DNA of 64,000 nt from Dyadobacter sp. SG02 (GCF_900109045.1 NZ_FNYL01000009.1:248001-312000), one strand, 5' to 3'; positions 9,333 to 18,624 are shown, numbered from the stretch's first letter. Made by a program: numbers and translations. Notes: a model not told the origin generated them from the letters alone.

Positions 9333-10298
9333 TTAAATAGATCCTTTGTGTATTCTCTTTCTGATACTATTGATCAGCGAGCCTGGTATCACGCTCTTTG
9401 CCAATGCAATAGCGAGTCCTTTAATCGCTTTTGGCAAAATCCGCGTTTGAAGCGCGAGCATTTCACCCGGCAACATCGTCGCAACGGAGGTTTCGGGGAA
9501 GGCCGGATAGTCCGCCCGGAGCCCAAATCCGAGATAAGTAAGGATTTCGCCGTTGGTCTCGTGTACATATGCCGGATTGAGCAGAATTTTCTCACCGTGC
9601 CCCTGATGCATCTCCGATATTTCGTCGACCTGAAAAAGGAAGCTAAGCCTTCGAAAACCCGGGCGGTTAAATGGTTTAGCCCGATGGATAATATGCGAAT
9701 TGCAGATAATAAGGGTCCCTTTTGGCCCTGCGACCGTCACGATTTCTTCCTGATGATGCTCGGCAACATAACTTTCGGTAAAAAAACGCTCCATGTTCTG
9801 CCCCGACCAATCCTGCGAACAAGGTATCAGCTGAAAAGGATTGGTATCTGTCACGTCGGACAGGTAAAACAGGAACATGATTCCGGGAAGGCTGTGTTTT
9901 CCGCTGTAAGCATTTCCGGATTGAAGGTTATTATCGGTATGCCAGGGCAAATGCGCCTTGGTATGCGTTTCATAAATACGTTGGTTGCTGATTTTATAAG
10001 GGTTTTTAAAAAATTGCCGGCAGATACCCAACACTTTCGCGGAGGTGACGATGCCATAACATTCTTCGGACAACGCCAGCGTATGCGACAGGTATTTACT
10101 CCAATATGCCCGAACATAGCCCAGGTTATTGTTGTTGATCAGCAAATCGTCGGACGATACGATGCTTTCCATCGCCGATACAGTTTCCGCGGAAAGCGCA
10201 TTTTCGAAAATGCAATACCCTTTTCCCGATTTCAACTCCCGGGCGATCGAATCAACCTGCGAATCGTTGAAAACATCATTGAATAATGGTTGGACCAT
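9333..10298 (-). CDS. Phytanoyl-CoA dioxygenase (PhyH)-like Fe(II)/2-oxoglutarate oxygenase
   Basis: 321 residues. The likely iron-binding facial triad is visible: HTDN (H-x-D, at about residue 120) and the distal histidine in CNSHIIHRAKPFNRPGFRR, whose arginine would grip 2-oxoglutarate. Members of the family hydroxylate a wide range of small molecules. The placement with an acyltransferase inside an exopolysaccharide cluster suggests hydroxylation of a sugar or acyl substituent, but that is inference. Only 10 bases separate it from the downstream acyltransferase gene. Upstream it diverges from the next glycosyltransferase across a long leader. Confidence 0.78.
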   Translation of the reverse strand: MVQPLFNDVFNDSQVDSIARELKSGKGYCIFENALSAETVSAMESIVSSDDLLINNNNLGYVRAYWSKYLSHTLALSEECYGIVTSAKVLGICRQFFKNPYKISNQRIYETHTKAHLPWHTDNNLQSGNAYSGKHSLPGIMFLFYLSDVTDTNPFQLIPCSQDWSGQNMERFFTESYVAEHHQEEIVTVAGPKGTLIICNSHIIHRAKPFNRPGFRRLSFLFQVDEISEMHQGHGEKILLNPAYVHETNGEILTYLGFGLRADYPAFPETSVATMLPGEMLALQTRILPKAIKGLAIALAKSVIPGSLINSIRKRIHKGSI

Positions 10299-10826
10299 AA
10301 TGTGGAGCTTTAAAGTAAGAAAGAAAGTTTGGAAGGGAAATGAGCCGGAAATGGCTGACTATGCGGAATGGAATTATCTATTTGATAATCAATTAAATAT
10401 AGCAAAAAATCACCAAAACCAGCCCCCGTTTCAGCTAAAATTTCGGAACGGCCTTCTCACAAAAACCTGACATAAAATTTCCTGGTTTTCACCCCCGCAA
10501 AACGGTATTTCACCCCATTTTATTAGTCTTTCAGCGGCAAAATCGCTAGATTAGATTTATGCTTTCAGCCGTAAAGCGACAAGCATCCGCATCTCCTGCT
10601 TCCCCCCGGCAGTTCTTACAATTTTCAAAATTCAGGTATTGCAAAAAGGCTTTTGCCCCCCTTCAAAAAGCCTTGCCGACCGGTTCCCGGATGGCCTGAA
10701 ATTCATTTCCCTAATTCCCACAACACTCAACGTTCTTCCGTCAATACACTAACGCTAATTGATATACGTACCTCATCGGTATGCAGGTTTTCTGTGTGCC
10801 CCTGCATGAACTATATCCCTCCGGTT
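10299..10826. other. Intergenic region between divergent genes
   Basis: 528 bases between the PhyH-like gene (minus) and the GT4 gene (plus). No convincing gene was found; the open frame that runs through it from 10653 is an upstream extension of the GT4 gene. It must hold the promoters of both units. An imperfect direct repeat starting with CTTTCAGC occurs at about 10528 and 10562 (34 bases apart), in front of the plus-strand gene. No clear TAnnTTTG promoter box was found on the plus strand. Confidence 0.6.
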
Positions 10827-11999
10827 ATGAAGATTATCCATGTGGTATCGGGAATGGACCCAAGGGCAGGCGGCATCAGCCAGGCTGTCCGCACGATGAT
10901 CCGCGGCCTTGACGGGCTCGGGGTAGTCAGCGAAGTGGTTTCTACCGGTTTGCCGTCCTCCACGGCAAACGACTCATTCAATACACACTTTACCGGTCCG
11001 GGCAAAACCAGCTGGCAGTTCAGTTTGGCGCTGTCCAACTGGCTCAGACAGAACATTACGCGGTACGACGCAGTGCTGGTACATGGCTTGTGGCAACATC
11101 ATACGTATGCTGTTTACCATGCGCTCGCTCGCATTCCAGGTGTACGGCCCAGGCTTTTCGTGATGCCTCATGGTATGCTCGACCCCTGGTTTCAAAAGGC
11201 GAAAGGGCGAAAGATCAAGGCAATTCGCAACTGGCTGATCTGGCACGTGTTCGAACAAAGGGTCATACACATGGCAGACGGCCTTCTTTTTACATGCGAA
11301 ACCGAAAAACAGCTGGCCCGAACCACTTTCCGTCCCTATCGGCCAAAATCGGAACGGGTGGTTGGTCTGGGTGTAGATGCGCCGCCGACGTATGACCGCG
11401 AAATGAATCGCGCTTTTGCCAAACGAAGTACCGCGGCAAATCGCCGGTATTTACTTTTTCTGGGCCGGATCGATGTCAAAAAAGGCGTTGATCTGCTCCT
11501 GACTGCTTATCTGGACCTGAAAACACGGAGAGACGACCTTCCCGCATTGGTGATAGCCGGCCCGGGCATGGACACGCCCTTCGGCGTCCACCTCAGGAAA
11601 CTTGCACGCGCAGATCCGGATGTCACCTTCCCGGGAATGCTGTCAGGCAATGCCAAATGGGGCGCATTTTACGGTTGTGAGGCATTTGTACTGCCCAGTC
11701 ACCAGGAAAATTTCGGAATTGCCGTCGTCGAGGCCCTGGCATGTGGAAAGCCCGTTTTGATTTCAGATCAGGTAAATATCTGGCAGCAGATTGAAGACCA
11801 TGGAGGCGGTCTGATTGCGAAGGATACGGCAGAAGGCATTCGCGAAATGCTGCTGGAATGGCTGAGCCTGGCAGGAGCAAACAAAGCCCTGCTATCATTT
11901 CAGGCCAGGACCATTTACCGGGAACATTATGCAGTTCCGCAAGCAGCCGAAAAGCTTTACCGGGCATTGGTGCAGCCGGAAATACCAGTTTTAACCTAA
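10827..11999 (+). CDS. Glycosyltransferase family 4 (GT-B fold)
   Basis: 390 residues from the ATG at 10827, which gives MKIIHVVSGMDPRAGGISQAV, a standard GT4 N-terminus with the glycine loop GGISQ. Another in-frame ATG at 10806 would add seven residues without adding conserved sequence. The donor-site segment reads ENFGIAVVEALACGKPVLISD, containing E-x7-E. FLGRIDVKKGVDLLL marks the start of the second Rossmann domain. It opens the second plus-strand run of the exopolysaccharide locus, with the VanZ-like gene ten bases downstream. Confidence 0.88.
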   Translation: MKIIHVVSGMDPRAGGISQAVRTMIRGLDGLGVVSEVVSTGLPSSTANDSFNTHFTGPGKTSWQFSLALSNWLRQNITRYDAVLVHGLWQHHTYAVYHALARIPGVRPRLFVMPHGMLDPWFQKAKGRKIKAIRNWLIWHVFEQRVIHMADGLLFTCETEKQLARTTFRPYRPKSERVVGLGVDAPPTYDREMNRAFAKRSTAANRRYLLFLGRIDVKKGVDLLLTAYLDLKTRRDDLPALVIAGPGMDTPFGVHLRKLARADPDVTFPGMLSGNAKWGAFYGCEAFVLPSHQENFGIAVVEALACGKPVLISDQVNIWQQIEDHGGGLIAKDTAEGIREMLLEWLSLAGANKALLSFQARTIYREHYAVPQAAEKLYRALVQPEIPVLT

Positions 12000-12008
12000 A
12001 AACCAGCT

Positions 12009-12407
12009 ATGAGGCACATTTTTTACCCTATCCTGGCTCTCGGTGCAGGCATTGTCCTGTACCTGAGCTGGCTTCCGGATCCGGATATCGGCTTTCAACC
12101 CTATTTCCCCGAATGGCTTGGGAAATGGACAAATGCAAATGTCAATCTGAGGACGGCCGTTCCTTTTGCGTTACTGGGATTTACCGGGGACCTGTTTTTT
12201 CAGAGAAGTATCACAGATCTGCGCCGGAAACGCGCCCGGCTGCTGATAGCCCTCAGCCTGGTTGTGCTCACCGCGGAAATAGGCCAGGTATTCCTTCCAA
12301 AACGTCATTTCGATACGGGCGATATTCTATGGGGGATATCGGGAGCCGCCACAGGCATATTTGCAGCGATGGCGCTTACACGTGTCCTGCGCAGCGCGTC
12401 GCGCTAA
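12009..12407 (+). CDS. VanZ-like family membrane protein
   Basis: 132 residues with four hydrophobic segments (about residues 5-22, 53-68, 78-95 and 105-125). Conserved VanZ-fold features are the polar NLRTAVPFALLGF in the second helix and EIGQVFLPKRHFDTGDILWGISGA, matching the family E-xxQ...R-x-D-x-D-xxxN/G pattern. VanZ itself gives low-level teicoplanin resistance, but most relatives have no known role and often sit in polysaccharide or sorting gene clusters. It lies between two glycosyltransferase genes and is probably co-transcribed with them. Confidence 0.75.
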   Translation: MRHIFYPILALGAGIVLYLSWLPDPDIGFQPYFPEWLGKWTNANVNLRTAVPFALLGFTGDLFFQRSITDLRRKRARLLIALSLVVLTAEIGQVFLPKRHFDTGDILWGISGAATGIFAAMALTRVLRSASR

Positions 12408-12442
12408 CGCGATCATTTCAAAACCTTCCACACAACTGTCCC

Positions 12443-13693
12443 ATGAGAGAAAAAACCACCGCCCGAAAACGGATACTGATCTACGGTATCAACTATGCGC
12501 CGGAGTTGACCGGTATTGGAAAGTATACCGGCGAAATGTGCGCCTGGCTGGCAAGCCAGGGCCACGATGTCAATGTCGTAACCGCCCACCCCTATTATCC
12601 CGATTGGGAAATCCACCCCGTCCACAAGGGAAAATGGTGGACAAAGGAAATACTGGACGAGGTTACAGTCCACCGTTGCCCGTTATATGTACCGAAAGAA
12701 GTTACTTCGGTCAAAAGGATCATACACGAATTTTCATTCCTGCTCGGTATTTTTCCGGTCTGGCTTATGTTCCTTTTTCAGCGGCGGTTCGACGTCGTGC
12801 TTTGTATCAGTCCGCCGTTTCACATTGCTTTTCTTCCATTGATTTACGCCAAAATACGCGGTGTCAGGTTTGTGAACCACATTCAGGACTTGCAGGTGGA
12901 CGCGGCCAAAGACCTGGGTATGATCACCAACCGGCATTTCCTGAGGATAATGTTTGCCATGGAAAAGGTCATTTTTGACCGTGGAACGCAGGTTTCGACG
13001 ATCAGTGAGGGTATGCAGCGGAAAATCAGGGAAAAAGGGATCGACAATGCCAAGGTGATCCTCTTTCCAAATTGGGTCGATTCGAGAATTATCCGGCCAT
13101 TGCGACCGGAGCTTTCCCTTCGAAAAGCGTTCGGGATAGGCTACCAGGACAAGGTAATTTTGTATTCTGGCAACCTGGGTGAAAAGCAAGGACTTGAAAT
13201 CATTATCGAAGTAGCCCACCTGTTCGCCGACCGGCCAGACATTCATTTTGTTATTTCAGGTTCGGGTGGCGGCAGGAACAAGCTCATGAAAATGGTCGAC
13301 GAAGCGGGATTGGCAAACGTCAAATTTTATCCTTTACAACCCAGTGAAAACCTATCGGCGCTGCTATCGATGGCAGACGTCCATCTGGTCTTGCAAAAAA
13401 AAGGCGCCTCAGACCTTGTGATGCCCTCCAAACTAACCGGTATCCTGGCCGCAGCCGGCTGCGCAATCGTATCCGCCCTGCCTGGCACAACGCTGTACAA
13501 TGTCATTTCGCTTCACCGGATGGGCATACTCGTCGAGCCGGAAAATGCGGCAGCGCTGGTGCGTGGTATTGAAACCGCATTAACAGAGGATATAAATATT
13601 CTCCGAAAGAATGCCAGAAAATACGCCCTGAAATACCTCGCCAAGAATACAATCATAGGCAATTTTGAACGGACGCTCCTTACTTCGGCCTGA
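12443..13693 (+). CDS. WcaI-like glycosyltransferase family 4
   Basis: 416 residues from the ATG at 12443; the open frame extends upstream to 11858, but that portion shadows the previous two genes. The N-terminus ILIYGINYAPELTGIGKYTGEM is diagnostic of the colanic acid WcaI group. The second domain begins ILYSGNLGEKQGLEI, and SDLVMPSKLTGILAAAGCAIVSA is the donor-binding region. In colanic acid synthesis WcaI is thought to transfer a fucose. Here it is expected to add one sugar of the repeat unit, with specificity unproven. It is followed by an AT-rich intergenic region. Confidence 0.88.
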   Translation: MREKTTARKRILIYGINYAPELTGIGKYTGEMCAWLASQGHDVNVVTAHPYYPDWEIHPVHKGKWWTKEILDEVTVHRCPLYVPKEVTSVKRIIHEFSFLLGIFPVWLMFLFQRRFDVVLCISPPFHIAFLPLIYAKIRGVRFVNHIQDLQVDAAKDLGMITNRHFLRIMFAMEKVIFDRGTQVSTISEGMQRKIREKGIDNAKVILFPNWVDSRIIRPLRPELSLRKAFGIGYQDKVILYSGNLGEKQGLEIIIEVAHLFADRPDIHFVISGSGGGRNKLMKMVDEAGLANVKFYPLQPSENLSALLSMADVHLVLQKKGASDLVMPSKLTGILAAAGCAIVSALPGTTLYNVISLHRMGILVEPENAAALVRGIETALTEDINILRKNARKYALKYLAKNTIIGNFERTLLTSA

Positions 13694-14000
13694 CAACACT
13701 CTGCGTCCTGGCAGAATGCGAATCCTAATCAGTTTAATTTTAATAATAAAATATAAGTAATTGATTTATAATAATTTAATTCTTATATTTAATCCACTGG
13801 CTTGAAGAATGGCTTTCTCCCCCATGCCATTTTACTTTGATGCATTCCGCTCTTTTACCCTTTAAATTTATGGATAAATTATCCCGGACAAAGCCATAAT
13901 ACGGAGCGACAAACCTGACGCTATGCTATTCTTTCTGGTACTATACTAAGTAAGCGCCCGGTCGACCCGGGCAGCGCAATAATCTCATCGACTAGGATTT
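13694..14000. other. AT-rich intergenic leader of the polyprenyl transferase gene
   Basis: 307 bases with no gene. The stretch from about 13735 to 13795 is strongly AT-rich, unlike the surrounding coding DNA, and is a likely promoter region for the gene at 14001. A short GC-rich hairpin, GCCCGG-TCGAC-CCGGGC (13956-13972), lies 28 bases before the start codon and would be in the 5' leader of the mRNA. No exact TAnnTTTG box was found. Confidence 0.5.
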
Positions 14001-15368
14001 ATGAAAAATCGTTATACCGGACTATTGCCGAAGGCACACCTGTGGGCCGACATTCTCAGCTTCAACGTATCTTTCGCGGTCGCGTATTATGTTCGCTTCG
14101 ACACCTGGATCGAAGTTCCCGATCATCTGTATTCCAATCTCCTGCTGATCGGCAATCTATTTTGGGTCGCCGTTACCTCGACTTTTAAGACTTATCAGTT
14201 CAATCGAATATCGTATAGTGTATACCGTCAGATATTGACCCTGCTCAAAGCGTGCATTATTCATATTTGCTGCATTCTTGCTTTTTTATATTTCAGCCAG
14301 AAAGGCGATGATGTATCCCGCAAACAATTTTTGATGACCTATGCCTTTTTTGTATTCATTGCCATGTTTGCGCGGGTACTGACGCTCTACATCATTCAGT
14401 TTCACAGAATGGCGGGCAACAATCTGCGCACTTACGCAATCATCGGTAAGGGCGGGTTAGCGGGTTTTATCGACGGATTTTACGCAGAGCGCAAGGAGCT
14501 GGGTTACAGAAAGTGCGGAAATTTCGAAGTTTGCGACCGGCAGGACGAGGCCATGTTGCTGGAAAATTTCCTCGAAAAAGCGCAGCCGGATTACATTTAC
14601 TGCTGCCTTTCGGAAATGAACGACACGCTGGTTAAAGGTGTCATCCGCTTTGCCGAACGACAAAAAGCCCAGGTCCGGCTGATCCCCGATTTCAGAGGGT
14701 TTATAGACAACCTGGCCACGATCGAATACCATGACATGTATCCGATTATCCAGCTCAACACCAAGCCGTTTTCCAGCATGCAGGACGAGACCATCAAGCG
14801 GGTTTTCGACCTGATATTTTCAGTGATCCTGATGGTCCTGTGTGCGCCCGTATTTGGGCTCATGATCCTGCTGGTCTGGCTATCTTCGCCGGGTCCGGTG
14901 TTCTTTCTTCAGGAACGTTCCGGCAGATGGGGCAAAACGTTCAAAGTAATCAAATTCCGGACGATGTATGAGGATGCGGAAAAATTCGGGTTACAGCATT
15001 CAAGGGGTGACGACGACCCGCGTATCACGCCCGTAGGAAGGCTCCTCAGGCGGTCAAGGCTCGATGAATTGCCTCAGTTTCTGAATGTTTTCAAAGGGGA
15101 TATGTCCATCGTTGGTCCCCGGCCTTTGTTCAAATATGATGTAGATATGCTCATGCGGGAAGTACCTCAGGAGTTTATGACGCTGCTGACGGTAAAGCCC
15201 GGTATTACGTCGATAGGGCAGATAAAAGTGGGTTACGCATCCAGTATCGACGAGAACGTGCAACGCCTTCGTCACGACCTGAAATACCTGGGTAAATACA
15301 GCATGCTGACCGACGTGATGCTCATCGCCCAGACCATCCAGGTGATGGTGCAGGGCCGGGGCAGGTGA
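14001..15368 (+). CDS. Undecaprenyl-phosphate sugar phosphotransferase (WcaJ-like)
   Basis: 455 residues. The N-terminal half has four transmembrane helices (residues about 12-130), then a soluble linker of CoA-binding-like type. A fifth helix, VFDLIFSVILMVLCAPVFGL, opens the bacterial sugar transferase domain at about residue 265. That domain carries GPVFFLQERSG, FKVIKFRTM, DDPRITPVGRLLRRSRLDE and DMSIVGPRP, all classic motifs. It starts repeat-unit synthesis by moving a sugar-1-phosphate (often glucose) onto undecaprenyl phosphate at the inner membrane. This is the priming enzyme of the locus. The lipoprotein gene follows after 43 bases. Confidence 0.92.
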   Translation: MKNRYTGLLPKAHLWADILSFNVSFAVAYYVRFDTWIEVPDHLYSNLLLIGNLFWVAVTSTFKTYQFNRISYSVYRQILTLLKACIIHICCILAFLYFSQKGDDVSRKQFLMTYAFFVFIAMFARVLTLYIIQFHRMAGNNLRTYAIIGKGGLAGFIDGFYAERKELGYRKCGNFEVCDRQDEAMLLENFLEKAQPDYIYCCLSEMNDTLVKGVIRFAERQKAQVRLIPDFRGFIDNLATIEYHDMYPIIQLNTKPFSSMQDETIKRVFDLIFSVILMVLCAPVFGLMILLVWLSSPGPVFFLQERSGRWGKTFKVIKFRTMYEDAEKFGLQHSRGDDDPRITPVGRLLRRSRLDELPQFLNVFKGDMSIVGPRPLFKYDVDMLMREVPQEFMTLLTVKPGITSIGQIKVGYASSIDENVQRLRHDLKYLGKYSMLTDVMLIAQTIQVMVQGRGR

Positions 15369-15411
15369 CGAACGAATTTTCAGGAAATTTTCAACCATTC
15401 AATCTGACAAA

Positions 15412-16449
15412 ATGATCAAAAAATCTATTACCCTGATGGTATGCGCACTGGTATTCATGCTGGTCATGTACCGATGTAAAAACAAGGAGGCCGATCCGCT
15501 CACGCCGGACCAGGGACTGGTCGACGAGATCAACCGGATCGCGATCGACAATGTGCCTCTGGAAGAAGGTGCCCCCGTGGCAACAACCGATTCCAAAATC
15601 GAATCCGCGCCGCGATTTACAACCCTGACTGCCGAAATCACGAGTATCACCACCTCGGGCGTGGAGCCTGCCGATGTCAAGGCGCAAGCCGTGGAGGTCC
15701 GGTCGTTCTTTACGAAAGACGAACTTACCGTGCTGGCTAATGTGGGTGGCAATGTGGTGGAAACAGCCGCAGAGGGCGGAAAGCTGCCGGCCGACCTCGC
15801 ATCGATCATGGCCAAAGCAGCGGCCAATCCGGCACTGATCGCCTATTTACCTAAAATAACCTTCCCTACCGTTGCAGGCTCGGAAATCAGGGGCACACGC
15901 ACGAATGCGGGAGAAATGCCATCATCGGAAAACTTCGAAGGCACTCAGAACAAGGATGCGTGCCTTGCCATCGCCGAGGCCGAATGCGACAAAGTGAAAG
16001 GGAAACTGGGTGCGTCACGAAACCAACAGCTCGCGGCTGCCGAAGAAAAATACAAGAATGCCAAAACGGGGCTACAAAATTCCCAAACCTCGTGCAGTTC
16101 CGCCTCGACCGCGAAATATGCAGCGTTGGTTAAAGATGCCGAAGCCACGGCTGCCAGAATCAATGCCGTGCTAACGGCGAACGCTGCCTTGCTGGCGAAT
16201 GATTATCTGGCGTTGAGGGCATTGGTTTCATTCCAGCTGATATCCTATGTGACCTTGCTGAACGAGTTGAAAAAAGCAGACCTTCAATGCTGTGTTACCA
16301 AAACAACCGCCGGACTCACCAATGCCGAAAATGCTTACAACAAGAACAGGGACGGCATAGAAAACGCCTATTCCAGGGCTCTGGAAAAAGCAGACAAGGC
16401 GAAAGCGGATCTCATCAGAAGCTGTCATAACCAGGGGGGTGGAAGGTAA
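15412..16449 (+). CDS. Putative lipoprotein of unknown family, coiled-coil C-terminus
   Basis: 345 residues; no family recognised. A hydrophobic N-terminus (residues 5-20) ends in a cysteine (VMYRC), a possible but non-canonical lipobox. Residues 30-180 are rich in Ala, Thr and Val with no motif. The C-terminal half (about 190-340) is alanine/lysine-rich and helical with several cysteines (DACLAIAEAECDKVKGK, LQNSQTSCSS, KKADLQCC), suggesting a disulphide-stapled coiled coil in the periplasm or outer membrane. It is wedged between the WcaJ-like gene and the YjbH-like gene and overlaps the latter. That placement suggests a partner of the YjbH-like protein in export, which is inference. Confidence 0.6.
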   Translation: MIKKSITLMVCALVFMLVMYRCKNKEADPLTPDQGLVDEINRIAIDNVPLEEGAPVATTDSKIESAPRFTTLTAEITSITTSGVEPADVKAQAVEVRSFFTKDELTVLANVGGNVVETAAEGGKLPADLASIMAKAAANPALIAYLPKITFPTVAGSEIRGTRTNAGEMPSSENFEGTQNKDACLAIAEAECDKVKGKLGASRNQQLAAAEEKYKNAKTGLQNSQTSCSSASTAKYAALVKDAEATAARINAVLTANAALLANDYLALRALVSFQLISYVTLLNELKKADLQCCVTKTTAGLTNAENAYNKNRDGIENAYSRALEKADKAKADLIRSCHNQGGGR

Positions 16450-18373
16450 CGCAAATCGCGGCGGAAATGCATTAAGGAGTGTCCTGATGGCACTTCTTTT
16501 GCTGCTATGCAGTTTTACCGCGCTATCCCAATCCAATATTTCCGGTAAGGCGGGATTAATCTATACACCCGCCGCCCGGTACAGCCCGGACGGCAATATG
16601 GAAATAGGTTTGCACTTTTTTCCGGGCAGCTATGGCTTCAATGCGGATAATCAAAATCCCGGCCGGGTGCTGTCGATGAACCTTACCGTGCTGCCGCGCT
16701 TCGACATCAATATCAACTTACTGCAACTTTTCTCGACAACGACCCATCCCGTAAAACTTGGCCTGGGCGACCGGCAGCTGGATTTCAAATACCTTGTGCT
16801 CAAAGAAACCCGCTTTCGTCCGGCGCTGGCCGCTATTTTTTCCACGCCCACAAGTATCAGCCCTACCCTGCTGACCCACGCGCTGGTTGCTACCAAGCAT
16901 TTCCGCTGGAACGAGCATGCCGACTTCGAAATCAGCGCGGGATACGGAAGCCCTTACCATATTTACCGGAAAGGCAGCACACTGGATAATTACGGGCTGT
17001 TTGCCAATATGGTGGCTGAAAAAAAAGATGCGTATGCATACCATAAGCATTACCTGGAAGGCCCGTTCGGCGGTATATCACTGACTTTCAACAAAAAATT
17101 CGGCGTCATGCTGGAATACGACTCCCGGAATGTCAATGCGGGGGTTTATGTCTATGCATTAAAAAACTGGGTTCTTCAGGCGGGGGTCATGAACGCCCGG
17201 CAGGTCACGTTCGGCAGTTCCTACAATTTCTCCCTCTTGAAATTTCCCCGTCGCTACGCTTCAAAAGACTATCAGGCTCCCGGCAAAAAGGCGTTGACGG
17301 ATGAAATTATCCACGCTAAGCAGATCGACAAATTTGAAAACGTTTCCGTCGACAGCCTGGGAAACATACGTTACGAGCAACGATTGAACCGGAACCCTTT
17401 CCCGCCGCTCTATCAGTTAAAACAAATGCTCCCCCAATCCGTCGTCCGGCACTATACTCCCCTATTTCAAGGGATTCCGATCGGCCACTATGCTTTTAAA
17501 GAAAAAATTGAATTTGAGCCGGTCAACAAATTGTATCGTAAACAATACGCAAAAAACAGATTTCCCTTCCACCGGAACGGGTACCTCATCGATGTCTGGA
17601 TTCAGCCTTATTTTAATGCCATCTTCGGCAATTTCGACAAGCCGGTTCAAAGCAATACAAGCATTGCCCTGCAAAGCCAGATGCTGCTGCTGCCGGGCCT
17701 TTCGTTCCAATGGGGCATCCTTTTTCCTTTGACCAATGACCTCGACAACCGTCCGAAAATCATCAGGCCCGGCGCGCTGTTTTTGAACCAGTTCCATGCA
17801 GCAGGGCATCATTATTTCAGCGGCTCGGCAGGCTTTTTTCACAACGATCAATATGGGCTGAATGTACAATACAGGTATGCCGACCTGAAAAGCCCCTGGT
17901 CTTTCGGCGCGGAAGCAGGTCTGACCGGCGACTATTATTACCCGGGGAAAGGCATTTATTATGGCAAAGCAGACAAACTGATCATGCTCGTCGACGCGGC
18001 CTATCTGCTTCCCAATCCCGATGTTACGATCAAGCTTTCAGCAGGACGCTACCTTGCAGCCGACATGGGCGCGAGAATTGACCTGATCAGGCAGTTTTCC
18101 AATATTGAAATCGGCTTCTACGCCACCACCACGAGCAACGGGTCCACCATCGGCTTCCATCTTGCCATCCCGATCTTCCCCGGAAAACTATTGCAGGGCC
18201 GGCATACCAGGCTCCGGACCGCGGATTCATTCGCATGGGAATACTCCTACACCAGAGGGTACAGGATCGGCGAGCGATACCGGACCGGCTACCAGCTCGA
18301 CCAACTATTGCGCCAATATCACAGTCAATATTTGAGCAGGCAATACAGGCAGGCAGGCTATCCGGATAAATAA
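16439..18373 (+). CDS. YjbH-like outer-membrane exopolysaccharide protein
   Basis: About 644 residues from a GTG at 16439, giving a positively charged N-region ahead of the signal sequence LLLLLCSFTALSQ. An ATG at 16487 is preceded by AAGGAG seven bases upstream and is a real alternative start (628 residues). The rest is rich in alternating beta-strand patterns. Two halves resemble the YjbH domain: GKAGLIYTPAARYSPDGNM at the N-terminus and LSAGRYLAADMGARIDL...GFHLAIPIFPG near the C-terminus. In proteobacteria YjbH is an outer-membrane protein of the yjbEFGH exopolysaccharide operon. Here it would form or guide the exit route for the polymer. Confidence 0.75.
   Translation: MEGNANRGGNALRSVLMALLLLLCSFTALSQSNISGKAGLIYTPAARYSPDGNMEIGLHFFPGSYGFNADNQNPGRVLSMNLTVLPRFDININLLQLFSTTTHPVKLGLGDRQLDFKYLVLKETRFRPALAAIFSTPTSISPTLLTHALVATKHFRWNEHADFEISAGYGSPYHIYRKGSTLDNYGLFANMVAEKKDAYAYHKHYLEGPFGGISLTFNKKFGVMLEYDSRNVNAGVYVYALKNWVLQAGVMNARQVTFGSSYNFSLLKFPRRYASKDYQAPGKKALTDEIIHAKQIDKFENVSVDSLGNIRYEQRLNRNPFPPLYQLKQMLPQSVVRHYTPLFQGIPIGHYAFKEKIEFEPVNKLYRKQYAKNRFPFHRNGYLIDVWIQPYFNAIFGNFDKPVQSNTSIALQSQMLLLPGLSFQWGILFPLTNDLDNRPKIIRPGALFLNQFHAAGHHYFSGSAGFFHNDQYGLNVQYRYADLKSPWSFGAEAGLTGDYYYPGKGIYYGKADKLIMLVDAAYLLPNPDVTIKLSAGRYLAADMGARIDLIRQFSNIEIGFYATTTSNGSTIGFHLAIPIFPGKLLQGRHTRLRTADSFAWEYSYTRGYRIGERYRTGYQLDQLLRQYHSQYLSRQYRQAGYPDK
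16474..16479 (+). promoter_or_regulatory. Shine-Dalgarno-like AAGGAG
   Basis: AAGGAG lies seven bases before the ATG at 16487. Strong ribosome-binding sites are rare in this genome type, so it supports the shorter form of the YjbH-like protein; the GTG at 16439 gives the better signal-peptide N-region. Both starts remain possible. Confidence 0.4.
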
Positions 18374-18382
18374 TCCTATTCC

Positions 18383-18416
18383 CATCAGACAGGGCATATA
18401 GTACAAATGCCTGATG
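18383..18416 (+). terminator. Bulged hairpin after the YjbH-like gene
   Basis: CATCAG...GGCAT pairs with ATGCCTGATG across a nine-base loop, with a five-base bulge on the left arm. It starts ten bases after the stop codon at 18373. No T-tract follows, so it could be a weak terminator or a 3' mRNA-stabilising hairpin. Confidence 0.3.
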
Positions 18417-18624
18417 GCCGCAAATGAAACAACAGAGTCGATCTCGGTTCCCGAGCTGCTGCTGCGTTTCAGGAACCCGTTGGGATAGTTCGCGTCGGAT
18501 TGGCTGAATAATACCGCAAAATCAACAGTACGCACGTAAAACTACCCGGATGGGTAGGAAATACTTTGTGCATTGCATAGTCCTTTGCAGGCGCAAGTGC
18601 TATCTGAAAAAACCCTGTCAATCT

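Noticed and set aside
9297..10286. 329-codon plus-strand frame
   Set aside because: Antisense to the PhyH-like gene, which carries complete iron-binding motifs.
11858..12442. Upstream extension of the WcaI-like gene
   Set aside because: It runs through the previous GT4 and VanZ-like genes; the typical WcaI N-terminus starts at 12443.
12443..13693. Possible antibiotic-resistance operon suggested by the VanZ-like gene
   Set aside because: No VanA, VanH or VanX-type genes are present; neighbours are glycosyltransferases, so resistance is unlikely.
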